This document shows positions 17,331 through 26,000 of a DNA stretch of 64,000 bases, piece by piece. The notes under the pieces are model-generated. The model searched no databases. It was not told where the DNA came from and was given only the letters and a program-made list of their open reading frames with translations. Both the position numbers and the translations under genes were made by a program. The stretch is from Embleya sp049739465 (GTDB taxonomy: Bacteria > Actinomycetota > Actinomycetes > Streptomycetales > Streptomycetaceae), in contig NZ_JBMHHY010000032.1 of assembly GCF_049739465.1 (NCBI RefSeq), positions 67,896 through 131,895 on the forward strand. Reading direction: 5' to 3'. The stretch's first letter is position 1; each line of letters opens with the position of its first letter.

Positions 17331-17813
17331 GTGTCCAAGACCCCCGAGATCGGCGCCCCGGCACCGGACTTCACCCTCGAAGCGGTACGGCTGACCGACG
17401 GCGAGGCGGTTCGCACACCACTCACCCTGTCGGCGCAGCGCGGCCGACCGGTCGTGCTCGCCTTCTACCCCGGCGACGACACGGCCGTCTGTACCAGGCA
17501 ACTGTGCTCGTACTCCGCCGGGTTCGAACAGTTCACCGATCTCGACGCGGTGGTCTGGGGGATCAGCCCGCAAGACCTGGACAGCCACGAGAAGTTCGCC
17601 CGCAAGCACAACCTGCGGATGCCGCTGCTCGCCGACCCCGACCACAAGGTGGTCGAGTCCTACGGCATCGGCCTGGGCAGCAGCGCGCTGCGTCGATCGA
17701 TCTTCATCGTCGACGCGGAGGGTGTCCTGCGCTGGAAGCATGTGGCCCTGGTCGGGCTGACCTACCGGGGTGTCGACACGCTTACCGCGCAGCTCGAACT
17801 GCTGCGCGGCTGA
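17331..17813 (+). CDS. Thiol peroxidase of the peroxiredoxin (BCP/AhpE-like) family
   Basis: 160 residues with a thioredoxin fold. The peroxidatic site reads FYPGDDTAVCTRQLCSY, giving Cys54 and a second Cys at 59, as in BCP/PrxQ-type enzymes with the resolving Cys five residues on. GISPQDLDSHEKFARKHNLRMPLLAD and the closing FIVDAEGVLRW are also typical. It reduces hydroperoxides in the cytosol using a thioredoxin-like donor. It begins 67 bp after the DUF5360 gene and may be read from the same transcript. It is convergent with the secreted protease. Confidence 0.9.
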   Translation: MSKTPEIGAPAPDFTLEAVRLTDGEAVRTPLTLSAQRGRPVVLAFYPGDDTAVCTRQLCSYSAGFEQFTDLDAVVWGISPQDLDSHEKFARKHNLRMPLLADPDHKVVESYGIGLGSSALRRSIFIVDAEGVLRWKHVALVGLTYRGVDTLTAQLELLRG

Positions 17814-17823
17814 GCAGCGGGAT

Positions 17824-18753
17824 TCAGAAGTCCAGCGGTTGCACGAACGTCGGGGCGCCGTCGGCCGGGCCGCCGCTGATCAGGCCGACGCCGGTGTGAC
17901 CGATGTGCACCGGGCCGCCGGAGTCGCCGGCCGCGCCGGACTGGGTGCTTCGGGCCAGGCCGGTGACCGGGCCGTCGCCGTAGTTGACGGTCACGTCGGT
18001 GGCGTCGATGATGCCGCACCGGGTGCCGCTGCTGGCACCCGTACCGCAGACCCGGTCGTTCAGGTGGAGGCGACCGAAGGCGGTGATCGTGGTGGTGGCC
18101 CGGCCGTCGACGATGTCGGGGGCCAGGGTCAGGCCGTCGGCGGGCGCGATGGTCGCCCAGTCGGCGCCCGGGTAGCGGGCCTGGTCGACGGTGCCGACGA
18201 GGGCGCCGGTGCCGTCGTACCAGGTGGACGCGTCGTGCGCGCAATGGCCCGCGGTGCCTACCGTGTTGGGCCGGTAGCCGTTGAAGCCGGCGGTGCAGAC
18301 GTAGACCATGCCGGTGCGCCCGCTGTACAGCTTGCTGCCGCCGTGGAAGCGGCGCGCTCGCGAGCCGGGCGCGGCGGCGGGTGCCCGGGCCACCCTCGGT
18401 TCGATCGCCGTGTCGAGTTCGACGATTTGGACCAGCGCGGGCAACAGGCGGGCGGTGTTCAGGAATGCCGTGGTGATCGGGTCGCCGGCGCCGCGCAGCG
18501 TGGCCAGGGTGAGCGTGCAGCGTTCGTGATCGATGTACCAGTATTGGCCGTGCCCGGCCCGGCCGTTCCGGGCGAGCCCATCCAAGCGGCCTTGCAGGGT
18601 GCGCAGTTGGTCCAACCGGTCGAGCAGGCAGGCGCCGCCGCCGGAACGGGCGGCGGGCGGGCCGGCGGTGGCCGGGGCGCCGGCCGTGGTCAGTACGAGA
18701 ACGGCCGCTGCGGCCATCGACAACATCGAACGCGTCACGGTGGTCCGCTTCAT
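17824..18753 (-). CDS. Secreted trypsin-like serine protease (S1 family)
   Basis: 309 residues from the ATG at 18753. A Sec-type signal peptide is visible (MKRTTVTRS then a hydrophobic core, cleavage near ATA-GPP at ~30). A pro-region of about 110 residues follows. The triad is complete: His in GTAGHC, Asp in GADWATI, Ser in GAAGDSGGP. VCTAGFNGYRPNT and RVCGTGASSGTRCG supply Cys for disulfides, as in streptogrisin-like enzymes. It is divergent from the siderophore receptor, whose iron box lies about 170 bp from this start. Whether iron affects the protease is unknown. Confidence 0.88.
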   Translation of the reverse strand: MKRTTVTRSMLSMAAAAVLVLTTAGAPATAGPPAARSGGGACLLDRLDQLRTLQGRLDGLARNGRAGHGQYWYIDHERCTLTLATLRGAGDPITTAFLNTARLLPALVQIVELDTAIEPRVARAPAAAPGSRARRFHGGSKLYSGRTGMVYVCTAGFNGYRPNTVGTAGHCAHDASTWYDGTGALVGTVDQARYPGADWATIAPADGLTLAPDIVDGRATTTITAFGRLHLNDRVCGTGASSGTRCGIIDATDVTVNYGDGPVTGLARSTQSGAAGDSGGPVHIGHTGVGLISGGPADGAPTFVQPLDF

Positions 18754-18925
18754 ACCAGGCACCGTACGGACCGCGACCGGGCGCAGGCTCGTCAACCGCG
18801 GCCGGATCACCCGAACGGGCGGCCGGGATCGCCCGGTCGGCAACCTCGGTGGGCCTCGCGGCCTCGGCGAACCCGCCGGCCTCGGCCGACTCGGCGCCGG
18901 TGCGGACCACCTTGCGTGAAGTGGG

Positions 18926-18944
18926 GAAGGTAAGGCTAACCTAA
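18926..18944. promoter_or_regulatory. Iron box (IdeR/DmdR1 site) before the siderophore receptor
   Basis: GAAGGTAAGGCTAACCTAA matches the 19-bp actinobacterial iron box TTAGGTTAGGCTAACCTAA at 16 positions. It lies 62 bp upstream of the receptor start codon. With Fe(II), DmdR1/IdeR would bind and repress transcription. Confidence 0.85.
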
Positions 18945-19006
18945 GGCGAAGCCGTGGGGGTCGTGCCGTGCCCGGCCCCCGTCCGTTCTCGTGCCCGGAG
19001 CCCCAC

Positions 19007-20029
19007 ATGCCCAGTTCTCATCACTCGCTCGCGACCGCCCGGCGGCGCGCGGTTCGGCTGCTCGCCGTGGCGGGGGCGGCCGGCCTGCTGCTCACCGGGT
19101 GCGGATCCGACTCCGACTCGAAGTCCGCCGACAAGCCCGCCGCGCCGGGGACCTCGGCGACCGGCGGCGACGCGGGCGGCGGTACGCGCACGATCAAGGA
19201 CGCGGTCGGCACCGCGATCCAGGTACCGGCCAACCCCAAGCGGGTCGTGGTGCTCACCCAGGAGGACCTGGACGCGGTGCTCGCGCTCGGCGTCAAGCCG
19301 GTCGGCATCACCAACGGCCAGGGCCTGGACAAGCCGCCCGCCTACCTCGCCGACAAGGTCAAGGGCATAGAGGTGGTCGGCAACCTGCTCCAGCCGGTGA
19401 TGGACAAGGTGATCGCGGCCAAGCCGGACCTGATCCTGGCCGGCGACATGCAGGACGAGCAGGTGCTCAAGCAACTGCGCAAGATCACCCCGGCGACGCT
19501 GGTCACGATGGCGCCCACCGACGACTGGAAGTTGTCCTTCCGGGGCATCGGCAACGCGGTCAACAAGCTGGACCAGGCCAACAAGGTGATCACCGACTAC
19601 GAGGCCAAGGCCAAGAAGACCGGCGCGGACCTGACCGTGAACAAGGGTGCGGCGGTGAGCATCGTGCGCTGGAATCCGAACGGGCCGAGCTGGATGGAGA
19701 AGCGCCAGTTCGCGAGTGGTGTCGCGCTCGACATGGGGCTGACCCGGCCCAAGTCGCAGGACAAGGACGGCAACGCGCACGCTCCCGCGCTGAGCCTGGA
19801 GAAGATCTCCGAGATCGACGGCGACTGGCTGTTCCTGGGCACGCTCACCTCGGACGGGGCGAGCGCGCTGAAGGAGGTCCAGGACAAGCCGGCCTTCAAG
19901 GAGTTGACCGCGGTGCAGAAGAAGCACGTGGTCACGGTGGACGGTTCGGTGTGGTCCACGCGCGGCGGGCCGCTGGCCGCCGACGTGGTGCTCGGCGACC
20001 TGAACAAGGCACTGTCCGCCACCTCCTGA
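19007..20029 (+). CDS. Ferric-siderophore-binding lipoprotein (ABC transporter receptor)
   Basis: 340 residues from the ATG at 19007 (GGAG upstream). The signal peptide ends in a lipobox, AGLLLTGCGSD, so it is anchored to the outer face of the membrane. The mature part has the FepB/periplasmic-binding-protein-2 pattern: TIKDAVGTAIQVPANPKRVVVL, then GVKPVGIT and AAKPDLILAG, a long linking helix and the C-lobe VVTVDGSVWSTRGGPLAADVVL. It should capture the ferric catecholate and pass it to the fused permease. An iron box lies just upstream. The esterase gene follows after 90 bp and is probably co-expressed. Confidence 0.92.
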   Translation: MPSSHHSLATARRRAVRLLAVAGAAGLLLTGCGSDSDSKSADKPAAPGTSATGGDAGGGTRTIKDAVGTAIQVPANPKRVVVLTQEDLDAVLALGVKPVGITNGQGLDKPPAYLADKVKGIEVVGNLLQPVMDKVIAAKPDLILAGDMQDEQVLKQLRKITPATLVTMAPTDDWKLSFRGIGNAVNKLDQANKVITDYEAKAKKTGADLTVNKGAAVSIVRWNPNGPSWMEKRQFASGVALDMGLTRPKSQDKDGNAHAPALSLEKISEIDGDWLFLGTLTSDGASALKEVQDKPAFKELTAVQKKHVVTVDGSVWSTRGGPLAADVVLGDLNKALSATS

Positions 20030-20119
20030 CCCGGCGTCATCGGTGCGGCGGGCCCGGCCTCGGCAGCCGGGTCCGCCGCGCGGCCGACCCGGTTCCCCTT
20101 CGCACAGAGAGCGACTGCG

Positions 20120-21337
20120 ATGCACACTCCGATCCTGCACGCGCTGACCGAGGCGGTCGCCGCCGGTCGGCCGGACGCCGGCGCCGAGTTCTGGGCCCGG
20201 GTCGAGTCGGTGGGCGCACCGCTGGTCGAGCCGGATCCGGCCGATCCCGGGCAGTGCCTGGTCACCTTCGTCTGGCGGGACGATCCGGCCGCGCCCGCCG
20301 CCGATGTGCTCACCCTGCTGCACACGTTCACCGACCGGGATCGGCACGCGGGCGATCTGACGCCGCATCTGATGCGCCGGGTGCCCGGGACGGACGTGTG
20401 GGCGATCACCCACCGATTGCCCGTCGAACTGCGCGCGTCGTACCAGTTCTTCGTCGGTACCGGGCCGCGCGAGCAGACGTTGCGCACCGATCGGGTCGGG
20501 TGGCTGGGCGTGTTGGACGCGGCGGTGCCCGATCCGTACAACCACGCGCCCACGTTGGCCGCCCGCGACGGGCGCAACCCGGCCTCGGTGCTGGCCCTGC
20601 CCGCCGCGCCCGCCCAACCGTGGGTGCGGCGCCGGCCGGGAATACCGCGCGGGGCGCGTGTGGACACCACGGTGGACGGTCGGCGGGTGAGCGTGCTGCT
20701 GCCGCCGGGCGGGGGACAACAGCCGTACCGGGTCGCCGTGTTGCTCGACGGCGAGGTGTGGGGGTCGGTGCTCGCGGTCGGCGACACGCTGGACAACCTG
20801 CATGCCGAGGGCCGGATACCGCCCACCGTCGCACTGCTCGTGGACACGATGGGCCGGGATCGGCGGATGGCCGACCTCACCTGTAGCGAGCCGTTCGTGG
20901 ACTGGCTCGCCGATGTGCTGCTGCCCTGGGCCGGCGGCCGGCACGGCGCGAGCGGGGATCCCGCGCATACCGTGATCGCCGGGCAGAGCGCGGGCGGGCT
21001 GACCGCCGCGTTCGCCGCCCTGCATCGGCCGGACCGGTTCGGCAACGTGTTGTCCCAGTCGGGCTCGTTCTGGTGGCCCGACCCGGACGAGGGCAACGAC
21101 GGCCCGGAGTGGCTGACCCGGCGATTCGCCGCCGTCGACGCGCTGCCGATCCGCCTGCACCTCGAGGTCGGTCTGCTGGAATGGATGCTGGTCGCGGAGA
21201 ATCGGCGGCTGCGCGACGTGCTGCTCGCGCGCGGCTACCCGCTCACCTATACCGAGTTCGCCGGCGGCCACGACTACGCCTGTTGGCGCGGCGGGCTCGC
21301 CGGCGGACTCGTCGAGCTGCTCTCAGCCGGGCATTGA
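20120..21337 (+). CDS. fes: Enterochelin esterase-like ferric-siderophore hydrolase
   Basis: 405 residues. The N-terminal Fes domain (~1-150) includes VTFVWRDDP and WAITHRLPVELRASYQF. The C-terminal esterase D-like alpha/beta hydrolase has the nucleophile elbow IAGQSAGGLTAAF, an acid in LHLEVGLLEW and the His in FAGGHDYACWRGGL. Fes-type enzymes cut the ester bonds of a trilactone catecholate in the cytosol to release iron. That fits an NRPS product joined through Thr side-chain esters. The last 15 bp overlap the convergent exporter gene. Confidence 0.9.
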   Translation: MHTPILHALTEAVAAGRPDAGAEFWARVESVGAPLVEPDPADPGQCLVTFVWRDDPAAPAADVLTLLHTFTDRDRHAGDLTPHLMRRVPGTDVWAITHRLPVELRASYQFFVGTGPREQTLRTDRVGWLGVLDAAVPDPYNHAPTLAARDGRNPASVLALPAAPAQPWVRRRPGIPRGARVDTTVDGRRVSVLLPPGGGQQPYRVAVLLDGEVWGSVLAVGDTLDNLHAEGRIPPTVALLVDTMGRDRRMADLTCSEPFVDWLADVLLPWAGGRHGASGDPAHTVIAGQSAGGLTAAFAALHRPDRFGNVLSQSGSFWWPDPDEGNDGPEWLTRRFAAVDALPIRLHLEVGLLEWMLVAENRRLRDVLLARGYPLTYTEFAGGHDYACWRGGLAGGLVELLSAGH

Positions 21338-22813
21338 CGCGCCGGCGGGGCTGGGCAGTTCGGCCTCCGGGCCCGCCTCGTCGTCGAACGGCGGTGCGGC
21401 CGGTGCCTCGCGCGGCAGACGCAGCGCGCACAGCGCGCCCAGGGCGACCAGCACGGCGGTGACCCAGATCGCCGCGCGGTACGGCCCGGGTGCGCTCGTG
21501 TCGTGCCCGCTCGACCCGCCGCCCGCCTCGATCACCGCGGCGCCCGCGGCGATCCCGAGCGAACCGCCCAGTGTGCGCACGATCGTGAACAGGGCCATGG
21601 CGTGGCCCAGTTCGGGCGGCCCGATGTCACCGAACCCGGCGATCTGCACGGTCAACACGGCGGTGCCCAGGATCAGCCCGACACAGAACATCAACACCCG
21701 TACCGCCCAGGCGTGTTCGGCCACCCCCGGCAGCGCCAGTGCGGCGAACACCAGCGCGGCCAGAAGCAGCGCGGGTGCGGTCAGCAGCCGTGGGCCGAGC
21801 CGGGGCAACAGTCGGTCCACCACCTGCGAGGCGAACATCAGCCCGATCGCCTCCGGGAAGACACCGAGACCCGCGTCCAACGCCGAGGCGCCGAGCGCCG
21901 CCTGATACAGCAGCGGGAAGACGAACAACACGCCCATCAGCCCGGCCGAGGTGAGCAGGGCGAGCGCGCCGGCCGCGCCGAAGGTGCGGTCGGCCAGCAG
22001 CCGCAACCGCAACAGCGGCTCCGGGACCCGAAGTTGATGCACGATCGCGGCGACAAGGAGGCCGAGCCCGAGTAGTCCGCTGATCGCGATGGGCGGCGAG
22101 CTCCAGCCCTGGGACGGCCCGAAGCCGAGTGCGTAGGTGAGCAACCCCAGGGTCGGCGTGGTGAGCAGGAAGCCGGCCCGGTCGAACGGCCCGACCGCGC
22201 CCGCCCGATGCTCACGCAGCCCGAACACGCCGAGCAGCACGGCGGCCGTCCCGATCGGCACATTGACCAGGAACAACCAATGCCAGGACAGGTGTTCGGT
22301 CAGGAAGCCGCCCAGCGGCGGACCGAGTGCGGGCATCAGCGCGGTCGGCACGATCAGCCACTTGGCCAACCGCATCCGCTCATGTGGGGCGAATGCGGTG
22401 AACAGGATGGTCATCCCGACCGGCGTCAACAGTCCGCCCGCCAGGCCCTGGACCACCCGGGCCAGGACCAGCGAGACCAGGTCCCGGGACAGACCGCACG
22501 CGGCGGAAGCGACGGTGAAGACGGCGAGTGAGCCCAGGAAGATCCGCTTGGTGCCGAACCGGTCGCTCAGCCGACCCGCCACCGGCAGGGCGGCGACCAG
22601 CGCGACCAGGAAGGCGATCTCCACCGTGTTGGCGGCGACCGCCGGTTGGTCGAAGTCGTCCGCGATGGTCAGCAGGGCCGGGTTGACGATCGTCGAGTCC
22701 AGGCCGTTCATGCACATCGCGGCGGTGTAGACGAGCACCACGATCAGCGTGGAACCGGCCCGGCCGGCGGTTGCCGGGGGAGCGGCGGCAGGGGCCGATG
22801 CCTCCCCGGTCAT
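21323..22813 (-). CDS. MFS exporter (DHA2-like), probable siderophore efflux
   Basis: 496 residues with about 14 membrane helices, as in the DHA2/EmrB group. Motif A appears as GRLSDRFGTKR, motif C-like glycines as PALGPPLGGF, and GLDSTIVNPALLTIADDF in the first helix is typical. The ATG at 22813 overlaps the MbtH-like stop by 4 bp, so it is translated with the NRPS operon. This position suggests it exports the finished siderophore, as EntS and YmfE-like carriers do. Export of this compound is inferred from the operon. Confidence 0.88.
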   Translation of the reverse strand: MTGEASAPAAAPPATAGRAGSTLIVVLVYTAAMCMNGLDSTIVNPALLTIADDFDQPAVAANTVEIAFLVALVAALPVAGRLSDRFGTKRIFLGSLAVFTVASAACGLSRDLVSLVLARVVQGLAGGLLTPVGMTILFTAFAPHERMRLAKWLIVPTALMPALGPPLGGFLTEHLSWHWLFLVNVPIGTAAVLLGVFGLREHRAGAVGPFDRAGFLLTTPTLGLLTYALGFGPSQGWSSPPIAISGLLGLGLLVAAIVHQLRVPEPLLRLRLLADRTFGAAGALALLTSAGLMGVLFVFPLLYQAALGASALDAGLGVFPEAIGLMFASQVVDRLLPRLGPRLLTAPALLLAALVFAALALPGVAEHAWAVRVLMFCVGLILGTAVLTVQIAGFGDIGPPELGHAMALFTIVRTLGGSLGIAAGAAVIEAGGGSSGHDTSAPGPYRAAIWVTAVLVALGALCALRLPREAPAAPPFDDEAGPEAELPSPAGASMPG

Positions 22814-23025
22814 CGGGCGGCCGGGCTGAGGTCGGTCCAGTGCACGGTGATCCAGTCCAGCGCGTCCGGGCGCGCGCACGGCCCGTGTGCGAGCGACCAG
22901 CCGGCCGGTACGGCGGCGAACTCGGGCCACAGGGAGTGTTGCCCGAGACCGTTCACCAGGACCAGGAACGAGCCGTCCGCGTCGTCGAAGGGGTTGGTCG
23001 GGCTCTCGCGGTCGCGATTACTCAT
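22810..23025 (-). CDS. MbtH-like NRPS accessory protein
   Basis: 71 residues. It shows the MbtH signature: NPFDDADGSFLVLVN at the start, then QHSLWPEFAAVPAGW and the final DALDWITVHWTDLSP. The conserved Trp and Pro residues that dock onto adenylation domains are kept. It overlaps the NRPS stop by 8 bp and the exporter start by 4 bp. MbtH-like proteins bind and activate A domains, most likely one or both of those in the adjacent NRPS. Confidence 0.95.
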   Translation of the reverse strand: MSNRDRESPTNPFDDADGSFLVLVNGLGQHSLWPEFAAVPAGWSLAHGPCARPDALDWITVHWTDLSPAAR

Positions 23026-26000
23026 GGGAGTCGGTCTCCAGCTCGATGAGGCGGTCCACGACCACACGCGCGATCTGCGCGATCGGGCCGGGCAGGGTCA
23101 TGTCCTTGTGCGAACAGGCCACGTTCGTCGTGTCGATCCGGCCGGACACGTACGGCGCCCAGGTGTCGGGCGTGAGGGTCTCGTCGATGGTGTCCACGGT
23201 GGCCCGGAAGAACAGCACATCGCCGCGGAAGACCCGATGGTCGAAGGCGCGGACCAGGTGATTGGTGTTGAGATAGATGTCGTTGAGCGCCTCGACGGCG
23301 GTCGGGTCCAGACCGGCCAGCGGACTGCCCTCGCGGCGCAACACCGCGATCACCTCGTCGAGTTCGAGCGGCGCGCCGGCCAGACTCTCCGGCCCGTAGC
23401 CGCCCATCGTCAGGAGCGCATCGAGGGCTTCGCCGTGGTCCGGCACGGGCAGTTCGCGAAAACCCTCGGCCGGATAGGCGTCCAGTATCGCCAGCAACTC
23501 GACATCCTGGCCCAGCTCCTGGAGTCGGGTGGCCATCGCGTGCGCGATGATCCCGCCGGTGGACCAGCCGAGCAGGCGGTACGGACCGTCCGGCCGCACC
23601 TCGCGCAACCGGTCCACATAGTGCGCGGCCAACTCCTCCAGCGTGCCGGGCAGCGGCTCGCCGGCGGTGGCCGGGCCGACGCCCTGCGCCTGGAGGCCGA
23701 ACAGCGGTACCCCCGTGGGCAGATGCCGGATCAGACCCGCATAGCACCAGGACAGGCCGCCGGCGGGATGTACGCAGAACACCGGCGTCCGCGCGCCCGC
23801 CGCCCGCAGCGGGAGCAATACGTCCAGCGCATCGCCGCCGTGGTCGGCCGCGCTCAGCGCGGCGTGCAGACCGGCGGCGGTGGGTGCCTGGAAGATGGTG
23901 CCGATCCCGACGTCCACGCCGAGGGCGGCCTTGATCCGGCCGGCCAGGCGGACCGCGAGCAGCGAATGGCCGCCGAGGGCGAAGAAGTCGTCGTCCACGC
24001 CGACTCGGGGCACGCCGAGGACATCGGCGATCAGTGCGCACAGTTGTTGCTCGCGCGGCCCGCTCGGCACCCGGCCCGGGGTCGCGGCGGCGGTGGGCTC
24101 GGGGCGCGGCAACACCTTGCGGTCCAGCTTGCCGTTCGCGGTCAGCGGCAGCCGGTCGAGCACCACCACGGCCGACGGCACCATGTGCACCGGCAGGGTC
24201 TCGGCGGTGTGGGTACGCAGCGCGACCGGGTCGGTGTCGGGGGCGGCCACCGCGTAGCCGACGAGCCGTTGATCGCCGGGGGTGTCCTCGCGCAGCACCA
24301 CGGCCGCGTCCGCGACCGCCGGATGGGCGGCCAACACCGCCTCGATTTCGCCGAGTTCGACCCGGAAGCCGCGGATCTTGACCTGCTGGTCGGCGCGGCC
24401 GAGGTAGTCGAGGGTGCCGTCGGCGCGGCGCCGGGCCAGGTCGCCGGAACGATACATCCGCGATCCCTGTTCGCCGAACCGGGCCGCGTGTGGGTCGGCG
24501 ACGAACCGCTCGGCGGTCAGCGCGGGTCGACCCAGGTAGCCGCGGGCCAGGCCCTCGCCCGCGACGTACATCTCGCCGATCACCCCCGGCGGGGCCGGTT
24601 CGAGCCGGTGGTCCAGCACGTAGACACGCAGATCGGGGATGTTCACCCCGATCGTGCTCGCCGCGCCGGCGGCGGCCGATTCGCGGTCCAGCGCATGATG
24701 GGTGACATGCACGGTGGTCTCGGTGATCCCGTACATGTTCACCAGGCGCGGTGCGTCGTCGGCGTGCCGCTCGTACCAGTCGGCCAGCCGCGCCGGTTCC
24801 AGCGCCTCGCCGCCGAACACCACGTAGCGCAACGCGAGTTCGCGTCCGGGACGATCCCGGTCGGCGGCCACCAGTTGATGGAACGCGGACGGCGTCTGGT
24901 TGAGCACGGTGACCCGTTCCCGGGCGAGCAGGTCGAGGAACTCGGCCGGGTCGCGGCTGACCAGGTGCGGCACCACGACGAGCCGACCGCCGAACAGCAG
25001 TGCGCCCCACAACTCCCAGACCGAGAAGTCGAACGCGTAGGAGTGGAACAACGTCCAGACGTCGTCCGGGCCGAAGCCGAACCAGTGGTCCGTGGCGGTG
25101 AACAGCCGGGCCACGTTGTGGTGGGTGACCGGCACACCCTTGGGTCGGCCGGTGGACCCGGAGGTGTAGATCACATAGGCCGGATCATTGGCCCGCAGCG
25201 GGCGCTTGCGCTGATCCTGGCCCAGGTCCGAACTCGGGTGGGCGTCCGCGTCCTTGCCGTCCACAAAGATCCGCGGCAGGTCGTGTGCGGGCAGTCGGCG
25301 GGCCGTCGCCGAGTCGGTGAGCAGCGCGGCGGGTGCCGCGTCGTCGAGCATGTAGGCGAGCCGATCGGCCGGGTAGTCCGGGTCCAGCGGCAGATAGGCG
25401 GCGCCGGCCTTGGCGACCGCGAGGAGTGCGACGACCAGTTCGGGGGAGCGCGGCAGGGCGAGTGCGACGATGTCGCCGGGACCGATGTCGCGCGTCACCA
25501 GGAGGCGGGCCAGGCGGTTGGCCCGGGCGGAGAGTTCGGCGTAGCTGAGCGAAAGACCCGCGCAACTGACCGCGATCCGCGCGGGATGCGCGCGGGCGGC
25601 CCGCTCGTAGCGGGCCACCAGGGTGGTCGAGGGGGTCGCGGTCGCGGTCGGCCCGGCGTTCCATTCCACCAACGCGCGGTGTCGCTCGGCCTCGTCGAGC
25701 AGCGGCAGTCGGTCGATCGGGGTGTCCGGGTCGGCCACGGCGGCGGTGAGCAGCGCGGCGAGCCGGCGGGCCAGGCCCAGCGCGCCGGCCCGGTCGAACA
25801 GGTCGGTACGGAACTCCAGGAAACCGCCGATGCCCCGGCCCGGTTGCTCGCCCACGTTGAGGGTCAGGTCGAACTTGGCGGTTCCGGACGGCACCGCGAC
25901 CATCCGGGCGGTCAGCGGGCCGAGTGCGAACTCCGTGTCGGGCAGCGACTGCCACGCGATCAGCACCTGGAACAGCGGGTGTCGGGCGAGCGAGCGTGGC

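Noticed and set aside
19597..21096. Minus-strand open frame opposite the receptor and esterase
   Set aside because: It overlaps two strongly supported plus-strand genes and has no recognisable motifs.
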